Shown: in pieces, positions 28,210-38,160 of the stretch
How positions within the stretch are numbered: position 1 is the first letter of the stretch
Layout: each line of letters begins with the position of its first letter
DNA from: Yoonia sp. GPGPB17
Lineage (GTDB): Bacteria; Pseudomonadota; Alphaproteobacteria; Rhodobacterales; Rhodobacteraceae
NCBI RefSeq assembly: GCF_037892195.1
Contig: NZ_JATACI010000002.1
Location: 3,410,001 to 3,474,000, forward strand
Length of the DNA stretch: 64,000 nt
Reading direction: 5' to 3'
Made by a program: the position numbers and the translations under genes
The notes under the pieces: generated by a model
What the model saw: only the letters and a program-made list of their open reading frames with translations
Told to the model about the DNA's origin: nothing
Databases searched by the model: none

Positions 28210-29085
28210 TTACCGCGTTGGCACCGGCGCATCCCCACGATAGTCGTAGAATCCGCGCTTTGACTTGCGCCCCAACCATCCGGCTTCGACATACTTCGTC
28301 AGCAGCGGGCAGGGGCGATACTTCGTATCAGCCAGCCCGTCGTGCAGCACGTTCATGATCGCAAGGCAGGTGTCCAGCCCGATGAAATCAGCCAGTTCCA
28401 GCGGCCCCATGGGGTGGTTGGCGCCAAGTTTGAGTGACGTATCAATGGATTGGACCGAGCCGACACCTTCATAAAGCGTATATATTGCTTCGTTGATCAT
28501 TGGCATCAGGATGCGGTTGACGATAAAGGCCGGGAAATCCTCAGCAGTGGCAGAGGTTTTGCCAAGACGTTCCACAACTGCATGGCAAGCTTTAAACGTG
28601 GGCTCATCTGTTGCAATGCCGCGGATCAGTTCGACCAACTGCATGATCGGCACCGGGTTCATAAAGTGGAACCCCATGAATTTTTCAGGACGATCAGTAC
28701 GGGACGCCAGGCGTGTGATCGAAATTGACGACGTGTTCGACGTCAGAATGGTGTCGGGCTTTAGATGCGGGACCAGATCTTCGAAAATAGCGGTCTTGAT
28801 GGTCTCACGCTCGGTTGCGGCCTCGATGATCAAGTCGGTTTGGCCCAAATCCGTCAGAGTTTGCGTCGTGCCGATCCGTTTCATCGCTTCGGCTTTTTGA
28901 ACAGCAGTGATCAGCTCTCTGCTGACCTGCCTGTCAAGATTGCGATCAATCAATGCGACGGCGGCGCTCATGGCCTCTTGACTGATATCGGTCAGCAGAA
29001 CCTCGTAACCGGCCAACGCAAAGACATGCGCGATGCCGTTGCCCATTTGCCCTGCGCCAACAATACCTACCTGTTCAATTGTCAT
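28210..29085 (-). CDS. 3-hydroxybutyryl-CoA dehydrogenase
   Basis: 291 residues of the single-domain 3-hydroxyacyl-CoA dehydrogenase family. NAD motif VGIVGAGQMGNGIAHVFA, then SNTSSISIT and the family signature FMGFHFMNPVPIMQLVELI (catalytic His). The C-terminal domain carries GPLELADFIGLDT and ends with SKRGFYDYRG. It interconverts 3-hydroxybutyryl-CoA and acetoacetyl-CoA in fatty-acid or butyrate metabolism. I start at the ATG at 29085 with GAGGATTGATC before it. etfBA nearby is consistent with acyl-CoA oxidation. Confidence 0.92.
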   Translation of the reverse strand: MTIEQVGIVGAGQMGNGIAHVFALAGYEVLLTDISQEAMSAAVALIDRNLDRQVSRELITAVQKAEAMKRIGTTQTLTDLGQTDLIIEAATERETIKTAIFEDLVPHLKPDTILTSNTSSISITRLASRTDRPEKFMGFHFMNPVPIMQLVELIRGIATDEPTFKACHAVVERLGKTSATAEDFPAFIVNRILMPMINEAIYTLYEGVGSVQSIDTSLKLGANHPMGPLELADFIGLDTCLAIMNVLHDGLADTKYRPCPLLTKYVEAGWLGRKSKRGFYDYRGDAPVPTR

Positions 29086-29244
29086 GATCAATCCTCTGCG
29101 GGTTCGCTGCACCATAGGCCCCGGCAGGGGGCGGCTTCAAGGCGACACAATAAGTAAAAATTTCATCAAATGCCCTTATTAGCAAATTCGCAAAGGATTT
29201 CTACGAATCTGCCTGTTGGGTGATGAAGAGAAGGGCTGGACACC

Positions 29245-30090
29245 ATGAAGCACGAGAAAATAGAGAACAGCGATCTGTCTTATTCGCCGTGCCGTTACGG
29301 GGCCTCTCGAATGTTGTTTCGCGGGCCGCGCAAGCGCCTTGATCTGCCGTACATTGCGTTTGTCGGCGGGACAGAAACCTACGGTAAGTTCATTGAAAAA
29401 CCTTTCCCGCAATTGGTTGAAAAGGCCATGCGCCAGACCTGCGTCAATTTTGGCTGTGTGAATGGCGGGATTGATGCCTTTGTGAATGACCCAACAATCA
29501 TGGGCATCTGTTCAGAGGCTGATTTGACCGTCGTACAGGTGATGGGGGCCAATTATCTGTCCAATCGTTTCTACTCTGTCCATCCCCGGCGCAATGATCG
29601 CTTCTTGCGGGCCTCGACGGTCTTGCAGGCCATTTATCAAGACGTCGATTTTTCTGAGTATTCCTTTACCCGGCACATGCTGGGCGCATTGCACACCAAG
29701 TCGATTGAACGGTTTGACACGGTGGTCGTAGAATTGAGAGAGGCATGGCTGGCGCGGATGCGGAATATGCTGAAGCAGATTGGTGATCGTGTGATTTTGC
29801 TGTGGTTTTCAGAAGACCTGATGGCGGACGAACATTGGTCAGAACGGCCCGGCCAGTTACAAGTCGATCCCTTGTTCATCACGGCGTCAATGATCGATGA
29901 ACTGCGACCCATGGTTAAAGATGTCGTTGTCGCAAACCCGACAGAACGGGCTATTTCGCAAGGGTCTCGCGGCATGTTTTTCCCACCTTCACAGGCCAAA
30001 GCGGCATCCGAAATGCTGGGTGTCGATTGCCATGTCGAAGCAAGTGCTGCGTTGGTCCCCAAGATACGCGATCAGCTTTATGCCATATAA
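29245..30090 (+). CDS. DUF6473 family protein
   Basis: 281 residues, with no signal peptide or membrane segment. The segments SPCRYGASRMLFRGP, YIAFVGGTETYGKFIEKPFP and VVNPTERAISQG-like parts match what I know as DUF6473, a family common in Rhodobacteraceae, some members being described as sulfotransferase- or hydrolase-neighbour proteins of unknown function. The conserved GGTETYGKF block suggests an active or binding site of GDSL-like topology, but that is speculation. It stands alone, plus strand, convergent with etfA across a hairpin. Confidence 0.7.
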   Translation: MKHEKIENSDLSYSPCRYGASRMLFRGPRKRLDLPYIAFVGGTETYGKFIEKPFPQLVEKAMRQTCVNFGCVNGGIDAFVNDPTIMGICSEADLTVVQVMGANYLSNRFYSVHPRRNDRFLRASTVLQAIYQDVDFSEYSFTRHMLGALHTKSIERFDTVVVELREAWLARMRNMLKQIGDRVILLWFSEDLMADEHWSERPGQLQVDPLFITASMIDELRPMVKDVVVANPTERAISQGSRGMFFPPSQAKAASEMLGVDCHVEASAALVPKIRDQLYAI

Positions 30091-30120
30091 AAAGGCCCGC
30101 GCGGCATGCGCAGGCCCTAT
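30091..30120. terminator. Bidirectional hairpin between DUF6473 gene and etfA
   Basis: Stem GGCCCGCGC (30094-30102) pairs with GCGCAGGCC (30108-30116) around a 5-base loop, with one C-A mismatch, directly after the plus-strand stop; the preceding A-run gives a T-run for the minus-strand transcript of etfA. Confidence 0.7.
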
Positions 30121-30140
30121 CAATACAACTTCGGCTAGGT

Positions 30141-31067
30141 TCAGAGTTTGTTTGTCAACTCTGGTACCGCGTCAAACAGGTCGGCAACCAGACCGAAATC
30201 CGCAACCTGGAAGATCGGCGCTTCTTCGTCCTTGTTGATGGCTACGATGATCTTGCTGTCTTTCATACCGGCCAAGTGCTGGATCGCACCGGAGATACCG
30301 ACGGCAACATAAAGATCAGGTGCCACGACCTTACCCGTCTGGCCGACCTGCCAGTCGTTTGGCGCATAACCACTATCAACTGCAGCGCGGGATGCGCCGA
30401 CCGCGGCGTTCAGTTTGTCAGCCAGCGTTTCGATCAGGGCAAAGTCCTCTTCAGACCCAACACCGCGACCACCAGATACGACGACACCCGCAGATGTCAG
30501 TTCAGGGCGGTCAGAAGCCGCGACCTTGTCTTCGACCCACTCAGACAGGCCGGGGTTTCCGGCGGCACCGATGCTTTCAACGGCAGCAGAACCACCCATT
30601 GCGGCAGCGTCAAAACCGGCAGTCCGGATCGTCATAACCTTCTTGTCGTCGGAAGACTTGACGGTTTGGATCGCGTTACCTGCGTAGATCGGACGTTCAA
30701 ATGTATCTGCATCAACGATGGCCGTCACTTCGGAAATGACCATCGCATCCAACAATGCCGCCACACGTGGCATCACGTTCTTGGCGTCTGTCGTGCCGGG
30801 TGCCGCGATATGGCTGTAGTCGCCAGCGAGTGAGACAATCAGGTCCGCAGTAGGTTCTGCCAGTCGGTGACCTAGGGCGGCATCTTCAGCGCACAGCACT
30901 TTGGAGACACCTTCAATCGTTGCCGCTTCATCAGCCGCAGCTTTGGCGGATGCCCCGGCGCAAAGCACGGTCACATCACCAAGGGCCCGCGCCGCAGACA
31001 CGGCCTTTGCTGTCGCGTCAACGGCCAGCGCGCCGTCAGTGACTTCGCCAATCAGAAGAACAGCCAT
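30141..31067 (-). CDS. etfA: Electron transfer flavoprotein subunit alpha
   Basis: 308 residues. The C-terminal FAD domain is complete: [44 protein letters not shown] and [21 protein letters not shown] passes electrons from acyl-CoA and other dehydrogenases to ETF-ubiquinone oxidoreductase. The ATG is immediately adjacent to the etfB stop (1-base overlap). Confidence 0.95.
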   Translation of the reverse strand: MAVLLIGEVTDGALAVDATAKAVSAARALGDVTVLCAGASAKAAADEAATIEGVSKVLCAEDAALGHRLAEPTADLIVSLAGDYSHIAAPGTTDAKNVMPRVAALLDAMVISEVTAIVDADTFERPIYAGNAIQTVKSSDDKKVMTIRTAGFDAAAMGGSAAVESIGAAGNPGLSEWVEDKVAASDRPELTSAGVVVSGGRGVGSEEDFALIETLADKLNAAVGASRAAVDSGYAPNDWQVGQTGKVVAPDLYVAVGISGAIQHLAGMKDSKIIVAINKDEEAPIFQVADFGLVADLFDAVPELTNKL

Positions 31068-31825
31068 TATACCGCCCCCGCTTCTTTGAGTTTTTCAACA
31101 AGTTCGTCAACGGACCCAACCATGATACCCGCCTTGCGTGCTTCGGGTTCGGTTGTGCTGACGATGCTCAGACGTGGCGTGATGTCGACGCCGTAGTCGG
31201 CGGGCGTCTTTTCATCCAACGGCTTCTTCTTGGCCTTCATGATGTTAGGCAGGGATGCATAACGCGGTTCGTTCAGGCGCAAGTCAACGGTCACGATTGT
31301 TGGCATTTTGACCTTGATCGTCTGCAAGCCACCGTCCACTTCACGCGTGACCGTTGCGCTGTCGCCCTCCACATCAACCTCGGATGCGAATGTTGCTTGG
31401 GACCAACCCAGCAGGGCAGACAGCATCTGGCCCGTGGCGTTCATGTCATTGTCGATGGCCTGCTTGCCGCAGAGCACCAAACCGGGGGCCTCTTCTTTAA
31501 CGATTGCAGCAAGAATTTTCGCAACGGCGAGAGGTTCGATATCGGTGTGAACGTCATCGGTTGCGACTACCAAAATCGCGCGGTCCGCACCCATAGCAAG
31601 AGCAGTGCGCAGCGTTTCCTGGCTTTGCTTGACGCCGATGGACACGGCGACCACTTCGTCAGCCTTGCCCGCTTCGCGCAGGCGAATGGCCTCTTCCACG
31701 GCGATTTCATCGAACGGGTTCATCGACATTTTGACGTTGGCGAGATCAACACCGGAACCATCCGCTTTCACACGAACCTTCACGTTGTAGTCGATCACGC
31801 GCTTGACGGGTACGAGGACCTTCAT
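31067..31825 (-). CDS. etfB: Electron transfer flavoprotein subunit beta
   Basis: 252 residues starting [19 protein letters not shown], with the AMP-binding region [22 protein letters not shown] and the recognition-loop part [20 protein letters not shown], the ETF-beta signature. The start is preceded by TAGGAGAG. First gene of the etfBA pair; about 165 bases separate it from the adenosyltransferase stop. Confidence 0.95.
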   Translation of the reverse strand: MKVLVPVKRVIDYNVKVRVKADGSGVDLANVKMSMNPFDEIAVEEAIRLREAGKADEVVAVSIGVKQSQETLRTALAMGADRAILVVATDDVHTDIEPLAVAKILAAIVKEEAPGLVLCGKQAIDNDMNATGQMLSALLGWSQATFASEVDVEGDSATVTREVDGGLQTIKVKMPTIVTVDLRLNEPRYASLPNIMKAKKKPLDEKTPADYGVDITPRLSIVSTTEPEARKAGIMVGSVDELVEKLKEAGAV

Positions 31826-31990
31826 CTGCGTTACTCTCCTAAGAATCTGATCAATTATCTTCTCGGATTGTTGTTATCCTGCGCGTCGCCGGGAAAACAG
31901 TGCAAAATCGACGCGACAGCGCCTGCCGACGCCACGTTCTTGACGCGCACGTCAGGTCCGGGGTGCTAGCCGGGTTACAATCGGCCTGGC

Positions 31991-32563
31991 CTAGCGGTTT
32001 GCGCCAGGCACCCATAAAACGTCGTTCTTGCCGTTATCATTAGCGATGCGCGCGGCCTGAAAACACCAGTCTGACAAACGGTTGAGATACTTCACCGCCG
32101 CCGGATTGACCGATTCCATTGTTGCCAATTCCACCGTCAGACGTTCAGCGCGTCGTGATACGGTGCGACACAGGTGGAGGTGCGCGGCCAAAGCCGACCC
32201 ACCCGGCAGGATGAAGCTGCGTAGGGGTTCAACCTGTTTGGTCATCTCGTCAATTTGGCCTTCCAGCCGTTCGACCTGCGCGTCGGTCATGCGCAGGACG
32301 GGGTACTCAGACTCGCTATCCTTTTCCATATCCGGGCGGCAGAGGTCTGCGCCAAGATCAAACAGGTCGTTCTGGATCATCGCCAGTTGTGCATCCATGT
32401 CACCGGTCGCGTGCAACCGGGCAAGACCGACAGTCGCATTCGTTTCATCGACCGTGCCGTATGACGTGACACGCAACGAATGTTTGGCGACCCGGCTTCC
32501 ATTACCCAAGGCGGTTTCGCCCGCATCGCCAGTTTTGGTGTAGATTTTGTTGAGAACAACCAT
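31991..32563 (-). CDS. ATP:cob(I)alamin adenosyltransferase, PduO type
   Basis: 190 residues. The ATP-binding opening YTKTGDAGETALGNGSRV and the block DETNATVGLAR are typical of PduO-type enzymes, as are LPGGSALAAHLHLCRTVSRRAER and the ending LSDWCFQAAR. It converts cob(I)alamin to adenosylcobalamin, used for example by methylmalonyl-CoA mutase. ATG 32563 is chosen (VVLNKIYTKTG N-terminus); it lies 4 bases after the upstream small membrane-protein gene. Confidence 0.92.
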   Translation of the reverse strand: MVVLNKIYTKTGDAGETALGNGSRVAKHSLRVTSYGTVDETNATVGLARLHATGDMDAQLAMIQNDLFDLGADLCRPDMEKDSESEYPVLRMTDAQVERLEGQIDEMTKQVEPLRSFILPGGSALAAHLHLCRTVSRRAERLTVELATMESVNPAAVKYLNRLSDWCFQAARIANDNGKNDVLWVPGANR

Positions 32564-32567
32564 TTGG

Positions 32568-32780
32568 TTAGCTTCCTTCGCTGCGCAGGTAGACAAAAAT
32601 AAGGATCAAGACGACGGCGACAAACTGTGCGCCGACCCGCCAGCGCATGATCTTGTTGGCGTTCTTGCGATTGTACTCGCCACCTTTGCCGAAGCTGCCC
32701 ATGCCCCACATTAAAATGCCAAGCACAATCAGCACCGAGAGTGACATGAGCCAGAATAGGGGATCGTCTGCCATGATCAT
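32568..32780 (-). CDS. HIG1-domain-like small membrane protein
   Basis: 70 residues with two hydrophobic segments, at about 9-27 (FWLMSLSVLIVLGILMWGM) and 47-65 (VGAQFVAVVLILIFVYL). The basic loop between them (NRKNANKIMRWRVGAQ) fits the HIG1 (RCF-type) domain: two helices with a conserved MR-R-like linker. Such proteins associate with cytochrome oxidase in mitochondria and alphaproteobacteria. It is probably co-transcribed with the adenosyltransferase. AAGGA lies six bases before the ATG. Confidence 0.7.
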   Translation of the reverse strand: MIMADDPLFWLMSLSVLIVLGILMWGMGSFGKGGEYNRKNANKIMRWRVGAQFVAVVLILIFVYLRSEGS

Positions 32781-32835
32781 GAGTCCTTCGTTTGTTTTCC
32801 ACGCGATGTAGCAGGCAGGTCCGCGAAGGAAACCC

Positions 32836-33662
32836 TCAGGCCTTCAAAATCACCGCATCCAGCAACCGTGTTGGCAAAATACGCCGCAACCATCCCATCA
32901 GATATGTGGGTGTCGTGACGTAGTAACGCGGCTTAGGTCGGGGGGATGCCAAGGCATGCAGGATCTTTTTGGTCACAGCTGACGGCGGCAATTCAAACGT
33001 ATCTGGCCCTTTATCATCATAGAGCCGCGATCTTAGCTCATGATACTGCGTTGCGCGGGCTGAGTTCTGCCAATCAATCCACTTCTCAAAATGTGGGATC
33101 GCGTTTTCACGGATTTTTGCGGTGATTGGGCCAGGTTCGATCAGGATCACCTTGATCGCGGTATCGCTCATCTCAAGCCGCAATACATCGGTCAGCCCTT
33201 CCAGCGCGTGTTTAGTGGCCACATAAGCACCGCGCCAACGCATCGGCACAAAGCCGAGCACAGAAGAACAATTGATGATCCGCCCGTGGCCTTGCGCGCG
33301 CATCACGGGGATCACCAGACGCGTCAGCTCGTGCCAGCCAAAAAGTTCGCCTCAAAAATGGCGCGCAATGCATCTGCCGGTAAATCCTCAACCGCGCCGG
33401 GGCAGGCGAAAGCGCCGTTGTTATACAGCGCATCCAGCGTCCCGCCCGTTGCCTCCAGCGTTTCGGCTAGGCCAGTGACGATGGTTTCGGCGTTCGTGTA
33501 GTCAATCAGTGGGCTTTCAAACCCTTCGCCGCGCAGTCTTTCGCAGTCTTCGGGCTTGCGGCAACTGGCGAAGACGCGCCAGCCCGCAGCGCGCAATCCA
33601 TGTGCGGCGTCATAACCAATGCCTGAGGATGATCCGGTGATGAGGATTGTTTTCTGGGTCAT
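32836..33662 (-). CDS. SDR-family oxidoreductase; frame interrupted in an A5/T5 run
   Basis: First frame: MTQKTILITGSSSGIGYDAA (Rossmann TGxxxGIG), then LYNNGAFACPGAVED. The frame shifts at the A5 run near plus 33342-33346; one added base gives FEANFFGWHELTRLVIPVM and leads into the second frame. That frame carries INCSSVLGFVP (Ser) and AYVATKHALEG (Tyr-x3-Lys). The repaired protein has 275 residues, normal for this SDR group. The C-terminal part (YLMGWLRRILPTRLLD) resembles membrane-associated SDRs acting on lipids or steroids. Substrate unknown. Divergent from parC. Confidence 0.8.
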
Positions 33663-33777
33663 TGCAACTGTTTGGCGCGGTGCAAGCGCCGTGGCAAGAG
33701 CCACAACAGCTAGAAGGCGAATGCATGCCCAGATATAGTTGCTTTACGCCGGAATCACGCATCGCTAAACCAGAGCA

Positions 33778-36120
33778 ATGAGTGATGACAGCGATACCGG
33801 CCTTGGCCCGAACGACGTAACCGAGACTTTGCGCCGCGCGATTGGCGACCGGTATCTGACCTATGCGCTGTCCACCATCATGCACCGTGCGTTGCCCGAT
33901 GCGCGCGATGGTTTGAAGCCTGTGCATCGTCGTATTCTTTATGCGATGTCGCGTTTGCGTCTGTCTCCCTCTGGTGGGTTTCTGAAATCCGCCAAGATCA
34001 GTGGCGACACGATGGGTGACTTCCACCCGCATGGGGATGCCGCGATCTATGACGCGATGGCGCGTTTGGCGCAGGATTTTAACGTGCGTTATCCGCTGGT
34101 GGATGGGCAGGGGAACTTCGGCAACATTGATGGCGATAATCCTGCGGCGTCCCGTTATACCGAGGCGCGGATGACAGCGGCGGCCGAGGCATTGCTGGAA
34201 GGCCTGTCCGAGGACAGCGTTGATTTCCGCGACAACTATGACGGGCGGTTGACCGAACCAGCCGTTTTGCCCGCCACTTTCCCGAACCTGCTCGCCAACG
34301 GATCGAGCGGCATCGCCGTGGGGATGGCCACGAATATCCCACCCCACAACCTGCACGAATTGATTGACGCCTGTCTGCATCTGATCAAGACGCCCGACGC
34401 ACGTGATGATACGCTGCTGAACTACATTCCCGGTCCTGATTTTCCGACGGGTGGTGTGATTGTCGAACCGAAAGAGAACATCGCCGAGGCCTACCGTACC
34501 GGGCGTGGCGCGTTCCGCCTACGTGCAAAGTGGGAGGTCGAGGATCTGGGGCGTGGTCAGTGGCAAGTGGTCGTGACCGAGATCCCCTATCAGGTCCAGA
34601 AGTCCAAACTGATCGAAAAGCTGGCCGAGGTGATCCAGCTGAAGAAAGTACCATTGCTTGCCGACGTCCGCGACGAAAGCGCGGACGATATCCGTGTCGT
34701 GCTGGAACCGCGTGCCAAGACCGTCGATCCAGAGGTCATGATGGGCATGCTGTTCCGCAACTCCGATCTGGAGACGCGGTTTAGCTTGAATATGAACGTG
34801 CTGATCGACGGGCTGACGCCGAAAGTTTGTTCGCTCAAAGAAGTGCTGCGCGCGTTTCTCGAACACCGCCGCGAGGTTCTGATCCGCCGCAGCAAGTATC
34901 GTCTGGAAAAGATCGATCACCGTTTGGAGGTGCTCGAAGGCTTCATCATTGCCTTCCTGCATCTGGACCGCGTGATTGATATCATCCGCTACGACGACGA
35001 CCCCAAACAGGCTCTGATGGTCGAAGATTGGGCGCAGGATCATATCCGCGCCACGTCTGAGGCCGACTATCGCTCGCCTATTGTGCCGGGTGCTGATCCA
35101 GAGGTGTCGTTGTCCGAGGTGCAGGCCGAGGCGATCCTGAACATGCGCCTGCGGTCGTTGCGGCGTCTGGAAGAGCTGGAGCTGATTGCCGAACGTGACG
35201 CCCTGATGGAAGAGCGCGCGGATATCGAAGACTTGCTGGATAGCGATGAGTTGCAATGGGCCAAAATTGCTGAGCAGTTGCGCGAGACCCGCAAGGTCTT
35301 TGGCCGTGACAGCGCAGGTGGTGCGCGCCGCACGCAGTTTGCCGCGGCAGCTGAAGTTGTCGAAGTACCGCTTGAGGCGATGATCGAGCGAGAGCCGATC
35401 ACGGTAGTCTGCTCACAGATGGGCTGGGTCCGTGCGATGACAGGTCATATCGATCTGACGCGCGAGTTGAAGTTCAAAGACGGTGATGGCCCTCGGTTTA
35501 TCTTCCATGCGGAGACGACCGATAAGTTGCTGGTTTTTGGGGCCAATGGCCGCTTCTACACCGTAAGTGCTACGAATCTGCCCGGTGGACGTGGTATGGG
35601 TGAACCATTGCGGCTAATGGTTGATTTGCCCAATGACGTCGAAATTGTCGATTTCCTGATCCACAAACCCGGTGAAAAACTGTTGGTGGCCTCTGCTGAA
35701 GGCAACGGTTTTGTCGTGCCAGAGGAAGAAGTCGTGGCGCAAACGCGGAGCGGCAAACAGGTGCTGAACGTCAAGGACACGATCGCCAAGGTCTGTCACC
35801 GCGTTGCGGGTGATCATGTCGCTGTCGTATCCGAGAACGCGAAGTTTCTAGTCTTTGAAGTCAGTGAACTGCCCGAGATGAACCGTGGCAAGGGCGTGCG
35901 CATCCAGAAGTACAAGAAGGCATCCGGGCGTCAGGGGATGTTGGAACTGGATGGCGGCCTGTCTGACATCACGACCTTTGCGTGGGACGATGGGTTATCC
36001 TGGCCCATGGGCGGCGGCAAAACCCGGACAGAGCCTGACATGACCGACTGGAAAGGGGCGCGTGCCGGTGTTGGCAAGCGGCCGCCGTATGGATTCCCAA
36101 AGAATAATCGGTTCAACTAA
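33778..36120 (+). CDS. parC: DNA topoisomerase IV subunit A
   Basis: 780 residues, ParC rather than GyrA by length and the absence of a GyrA-box. N-terminal DGLKPVHRRILYAMSRL, the winged-helix segment with catalytic Tyr in AASRYTEARM (about residue 125), then FPTGG and QLSEVQAEAILNMRL-type coil (here SLSEVQAEAILNMRLRSL). The C-terminal beta-pinwheel includes GKGVRIQKYK. With ParE it decatenates chromosomes. The frame is intact over 2.3 kb. Confidence 0.95.
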   Translation: MSDDSDTGLGPNDVTETLRRAIGDRYLTYALSTIMHRALPDARDGLKPVHRRILYAMSRLRLSPSGGFLKSAKISGDTMGDFHPHGDAAIYDAMARLAQDFNVRYPLVDGQGNFGNIDGDNPAASRYTEARMTAAAEALLEGLSEDSVDFRDNYDGRLTEPAVLPATFPNLLANGSSGIAVGMATNIPPHNLHELIDACLHLIKTPDARDDTLLNYIPGPDFPTGGVIVEPKENIAEAYRTGRGAFRLRAKWEVEDLGRGQWQVVVTEIPYQVQKSKLIEKLAEVIQLKKVPLLADVRDESADDIRVVLEPRAKTVDPEVMMGMLFRNSDLETRFSLNMNVLIDGLTPKVCSLKEVLRAFLEHRREVLIRRSKYRLEKIDHRLEVLEGFIIAFLHLDRVIDIIRYDDDPKQALMVEDWAQDHIRATSEADYRSPIVPGADPEVSLSEVQAEAILNMRLRSLRRLEELELIAERDALMEERADIEDLLDSDELQWAKIAEQLRETRKVFGRDSAGGARRTQFAAAAEVVEVPLEAMIEREPITVVCSQMGWVRAMTGHIDLTRELKFKDGDGPRFIFHAETTDKLLVFGANGRFYTVSATNLPGGRGMGEPLRLMVDLPNDVEIVDFLIHKPGEKLLVASAEGNGFVVPEEEVVAQTRSGKQVLNVKDTIAKVCHRVAGDHVAVVSENAKFLVFEVSELPEMNRGKGVRIQKYKKASGRQGMLELDGGLSDITTFAWDDGLSWPMGGGKTRTEPDMTDWKGARAGVGKRPPYGFPKNNRFN

Positions 36121-36150
36121 GCCCACAAAATCGCGGCGTCAAATTTGACG

Positions 36151-36179
36151 TCGTTACAGAGCTGTTACGTCATCGTCAC
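36151..36179 (+). promoter_or_regulatory. Candidate Pho box upstream of phoX
   Basis: Three 7-base units sit in direct repeat with an exact 11-base period: TCGTTAC at 36151-36157, CTGTTAC at 36162-36168 and TCGTCAC at 36173-36179. The consensus PhoB half-site is CTGTCAT/C with 4-base spacers, so two units make a Pho box and the third extends it. It lies 60-90 bases before the phoX ATG, the right place for PhoB activation of a phosphatase gene. Confidence 0.6.
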
Positions 36180-36240
36180 ACGATTGAATCCCATCGCGGG
36201 GACTGTCGCGCTGTCTACAAACCAGCTAGGAGCCAGTGTG

Positions 36241-38125
36241 ATGAAAGATACCGATACATACGACCTGTCATGGGACGAATGGGACGAGCTGCAACGCCCC
36301 GCACCCGAACAGACTGACTTTGATGAGGTCGTTGAGGCGGCTATTTCGCGCCGCGGGTTCCTATCCGGTGTTTTGGCCTATGGCTCTGGCGCGGCTGTGA
36401 TGGGCACTGGCCTTTTGTCAGGGACGTCCGCCGAAGCACAGGCGGCCAGCCGCTTTGGTTTCACGCCGATCCCGATCCAAACGGACGGCACCGTTCATGT
36501 GCCTGAGGGCTATACTTGGCAGCCTGTTGCGAGATGGGGCGAGCCGCTGTTCTCGGATGCGGCAGAACTGAGCCAGGAAACCGCGATCGGCGTTGCAAGC
36601 TCTGACCGGGTGTTTGGCGAAAACACTGACGGCATGGAAGCCTTCGTTGTCGATGGCCGTCAGGTGATCGCGGTGAACCATGAATATGTGAATACCAAGG
36701 TTAACCTGCCCATGAACGAAGACGGTGCCGTGACCAGTGCCGATGACGTGCTGACGCTGCAAAACATGCAAGGCGTAACCGTCATGGAAGTGGCTGAAAC
36801 TGATGATGGCTGGTCGATTGTTGTCGATAGTGACCTGAACCGTCGCATCACACAGAACACACCGATGACAATTGCAGGCCCTGCCATGCGGCCATCCGCT
36901 GTTGCAAACGCCTGCGGACCCAGCGGGTACGACCGTTCTTGGTACTATGAACAACTGTGGTGCGGGCAAAACGCCGTGGGGCACTTACCTGACGTGCGAG
37001 GAAAACTTTAACGGCTACTTCGGCTCGACCGACCCGGCGTTTGAACGGCCCGAGGACTACGTCCGCTATGGTATCGGCCTTGAAGGGCGTTACGCATATG
37101 AGAAGTTCGACGCGCGTTTCGACCTGAGCCAGAACCCGAATGAACCGCACCGCTTTGGTTACATTGTCGAGATTGATCCGACCGATCCCACATCAACCCC
37201 GATCAAACACACCGCCTTGGGCCGTTTCAAGCATGAGAACGCTGCGGCAGTGATTGCGCCAGATGGTCGGGTCGTCGTCTATATGGGCGATGATGAGCGG
37301 GGCGAGTTCCTTTATAAGTATGTCTCCAATGGGGTTTACACACCAAGCGGGCCGACATCTGCGCTATTGGATGACGGTCAGCTCTACGTGGCGAAGTTCG
37401 GCAATGACCTGACAGGCGAATGGGTTGCCCTGACACCAGAATCCACTGGCATGGATGAAGCTGAGATCGCGATCTACACGCGTATGGCGGCGTCGAAAGT
37501 TGGTGCGACAACGATGGATCGTCCAGAGTGGGTGGCGGTGAACACGGTTGCGGCAGAAGCCTATTGCTGCCTGACCAACAATCGCAACCGTGGTGTCAAG
37601 CCTAACGTAAGCGGTGATGAAACACCGGTGAACGGTCCAAACCCGCGTGCCGAAAACCACTATGGTCAGATCGTCCGCTGGTACCCCAGCAATGATGATC
37701 ACGCTGCCGACACGTTCACATGGGATCTTTATGTGATGGCTGGGAACCCGACTGTGCACGAAGACGCCTATGGTGGGTCATCAAACATCAACGAAGGCAA
37801 TCTGTTCAATTCGCCTGACGGGATGATGTTTGACAGCACAGGTCTGGTCTGGATTCAGACCGATGGCGACGATGATAACGAAGGTGACTTTGCTGGCATG
37901 GGCAACAACCAGATGCTGGCTGGCGATCCTATCACCGGCCAGATTGAGCGTTTCCTGACCGGGCCAAACGGGTCCGAGGTGACGGGCCTGACCTGGTCTG
38001 CCGACAAGCGCACCATGTTCGTTGGTATCCAACACCCGGCGGCACCTTTCCCGGATGGGGAAGGCATGTTGCCACGCTCCTCCATTGTTGCGGTGAAGCG
38101 TCAGGACAACTTGCCAGTTGGCTAA
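36241..38125 (+). CDS. phoX: PhoX-type alkaline phosphatase (DUF839), Tat-exported; frame interrupted
   Basis: N-terminal Tat signal with SRRGFLSGVLAYGSG near residues 37-51, followed by a hydrophobic stretch and an AEAQA-type cleavage site. Two frames overlap near 36890: the first ends after TPMTIAGPA, and the second resumes GHPLLQTPADPAGTTVLGT. Removing one base joins them into about 627 residues, the usual PhoX length. Blocks such as NCGAGKTPWGTYLTCEENF and the C-terminal DGDDDNEGDF/GPNGSEVTGL match the calcium/iron PhoX family, which releases phosphate from many organic phosphates in the periplasm. Upstream Pho-box-like repeats support phosphate control. The ATG at 36241 follows AGGAG. 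Confidence 0.87.
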
Positions 38126-38130
38126 TTCTA

Positions 38131-38160
38131 TGTGGGGCAGGCCAATCAGGCCTGTCCCAT
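38131..38160. terminator. Bidirectional terminator hairpin between phoX and the quinone oxidoreductase gene
   Basis: GGGGCAGGCC (38134-38143) pairs with GGCCTGTCCC (38149-38158) over a 5-base loop with one G-T pair. It overlaps the last codons of the minus-strand gene and lies 8 bases after the phoX stop. The T-run is weak on both sides. Confidence 0.6.

Noticed and set aside
34519..35256. 245-codon frame antisense to parC
   Set aside because: Complementary to a clearly conserved part of ParC; no own signals.
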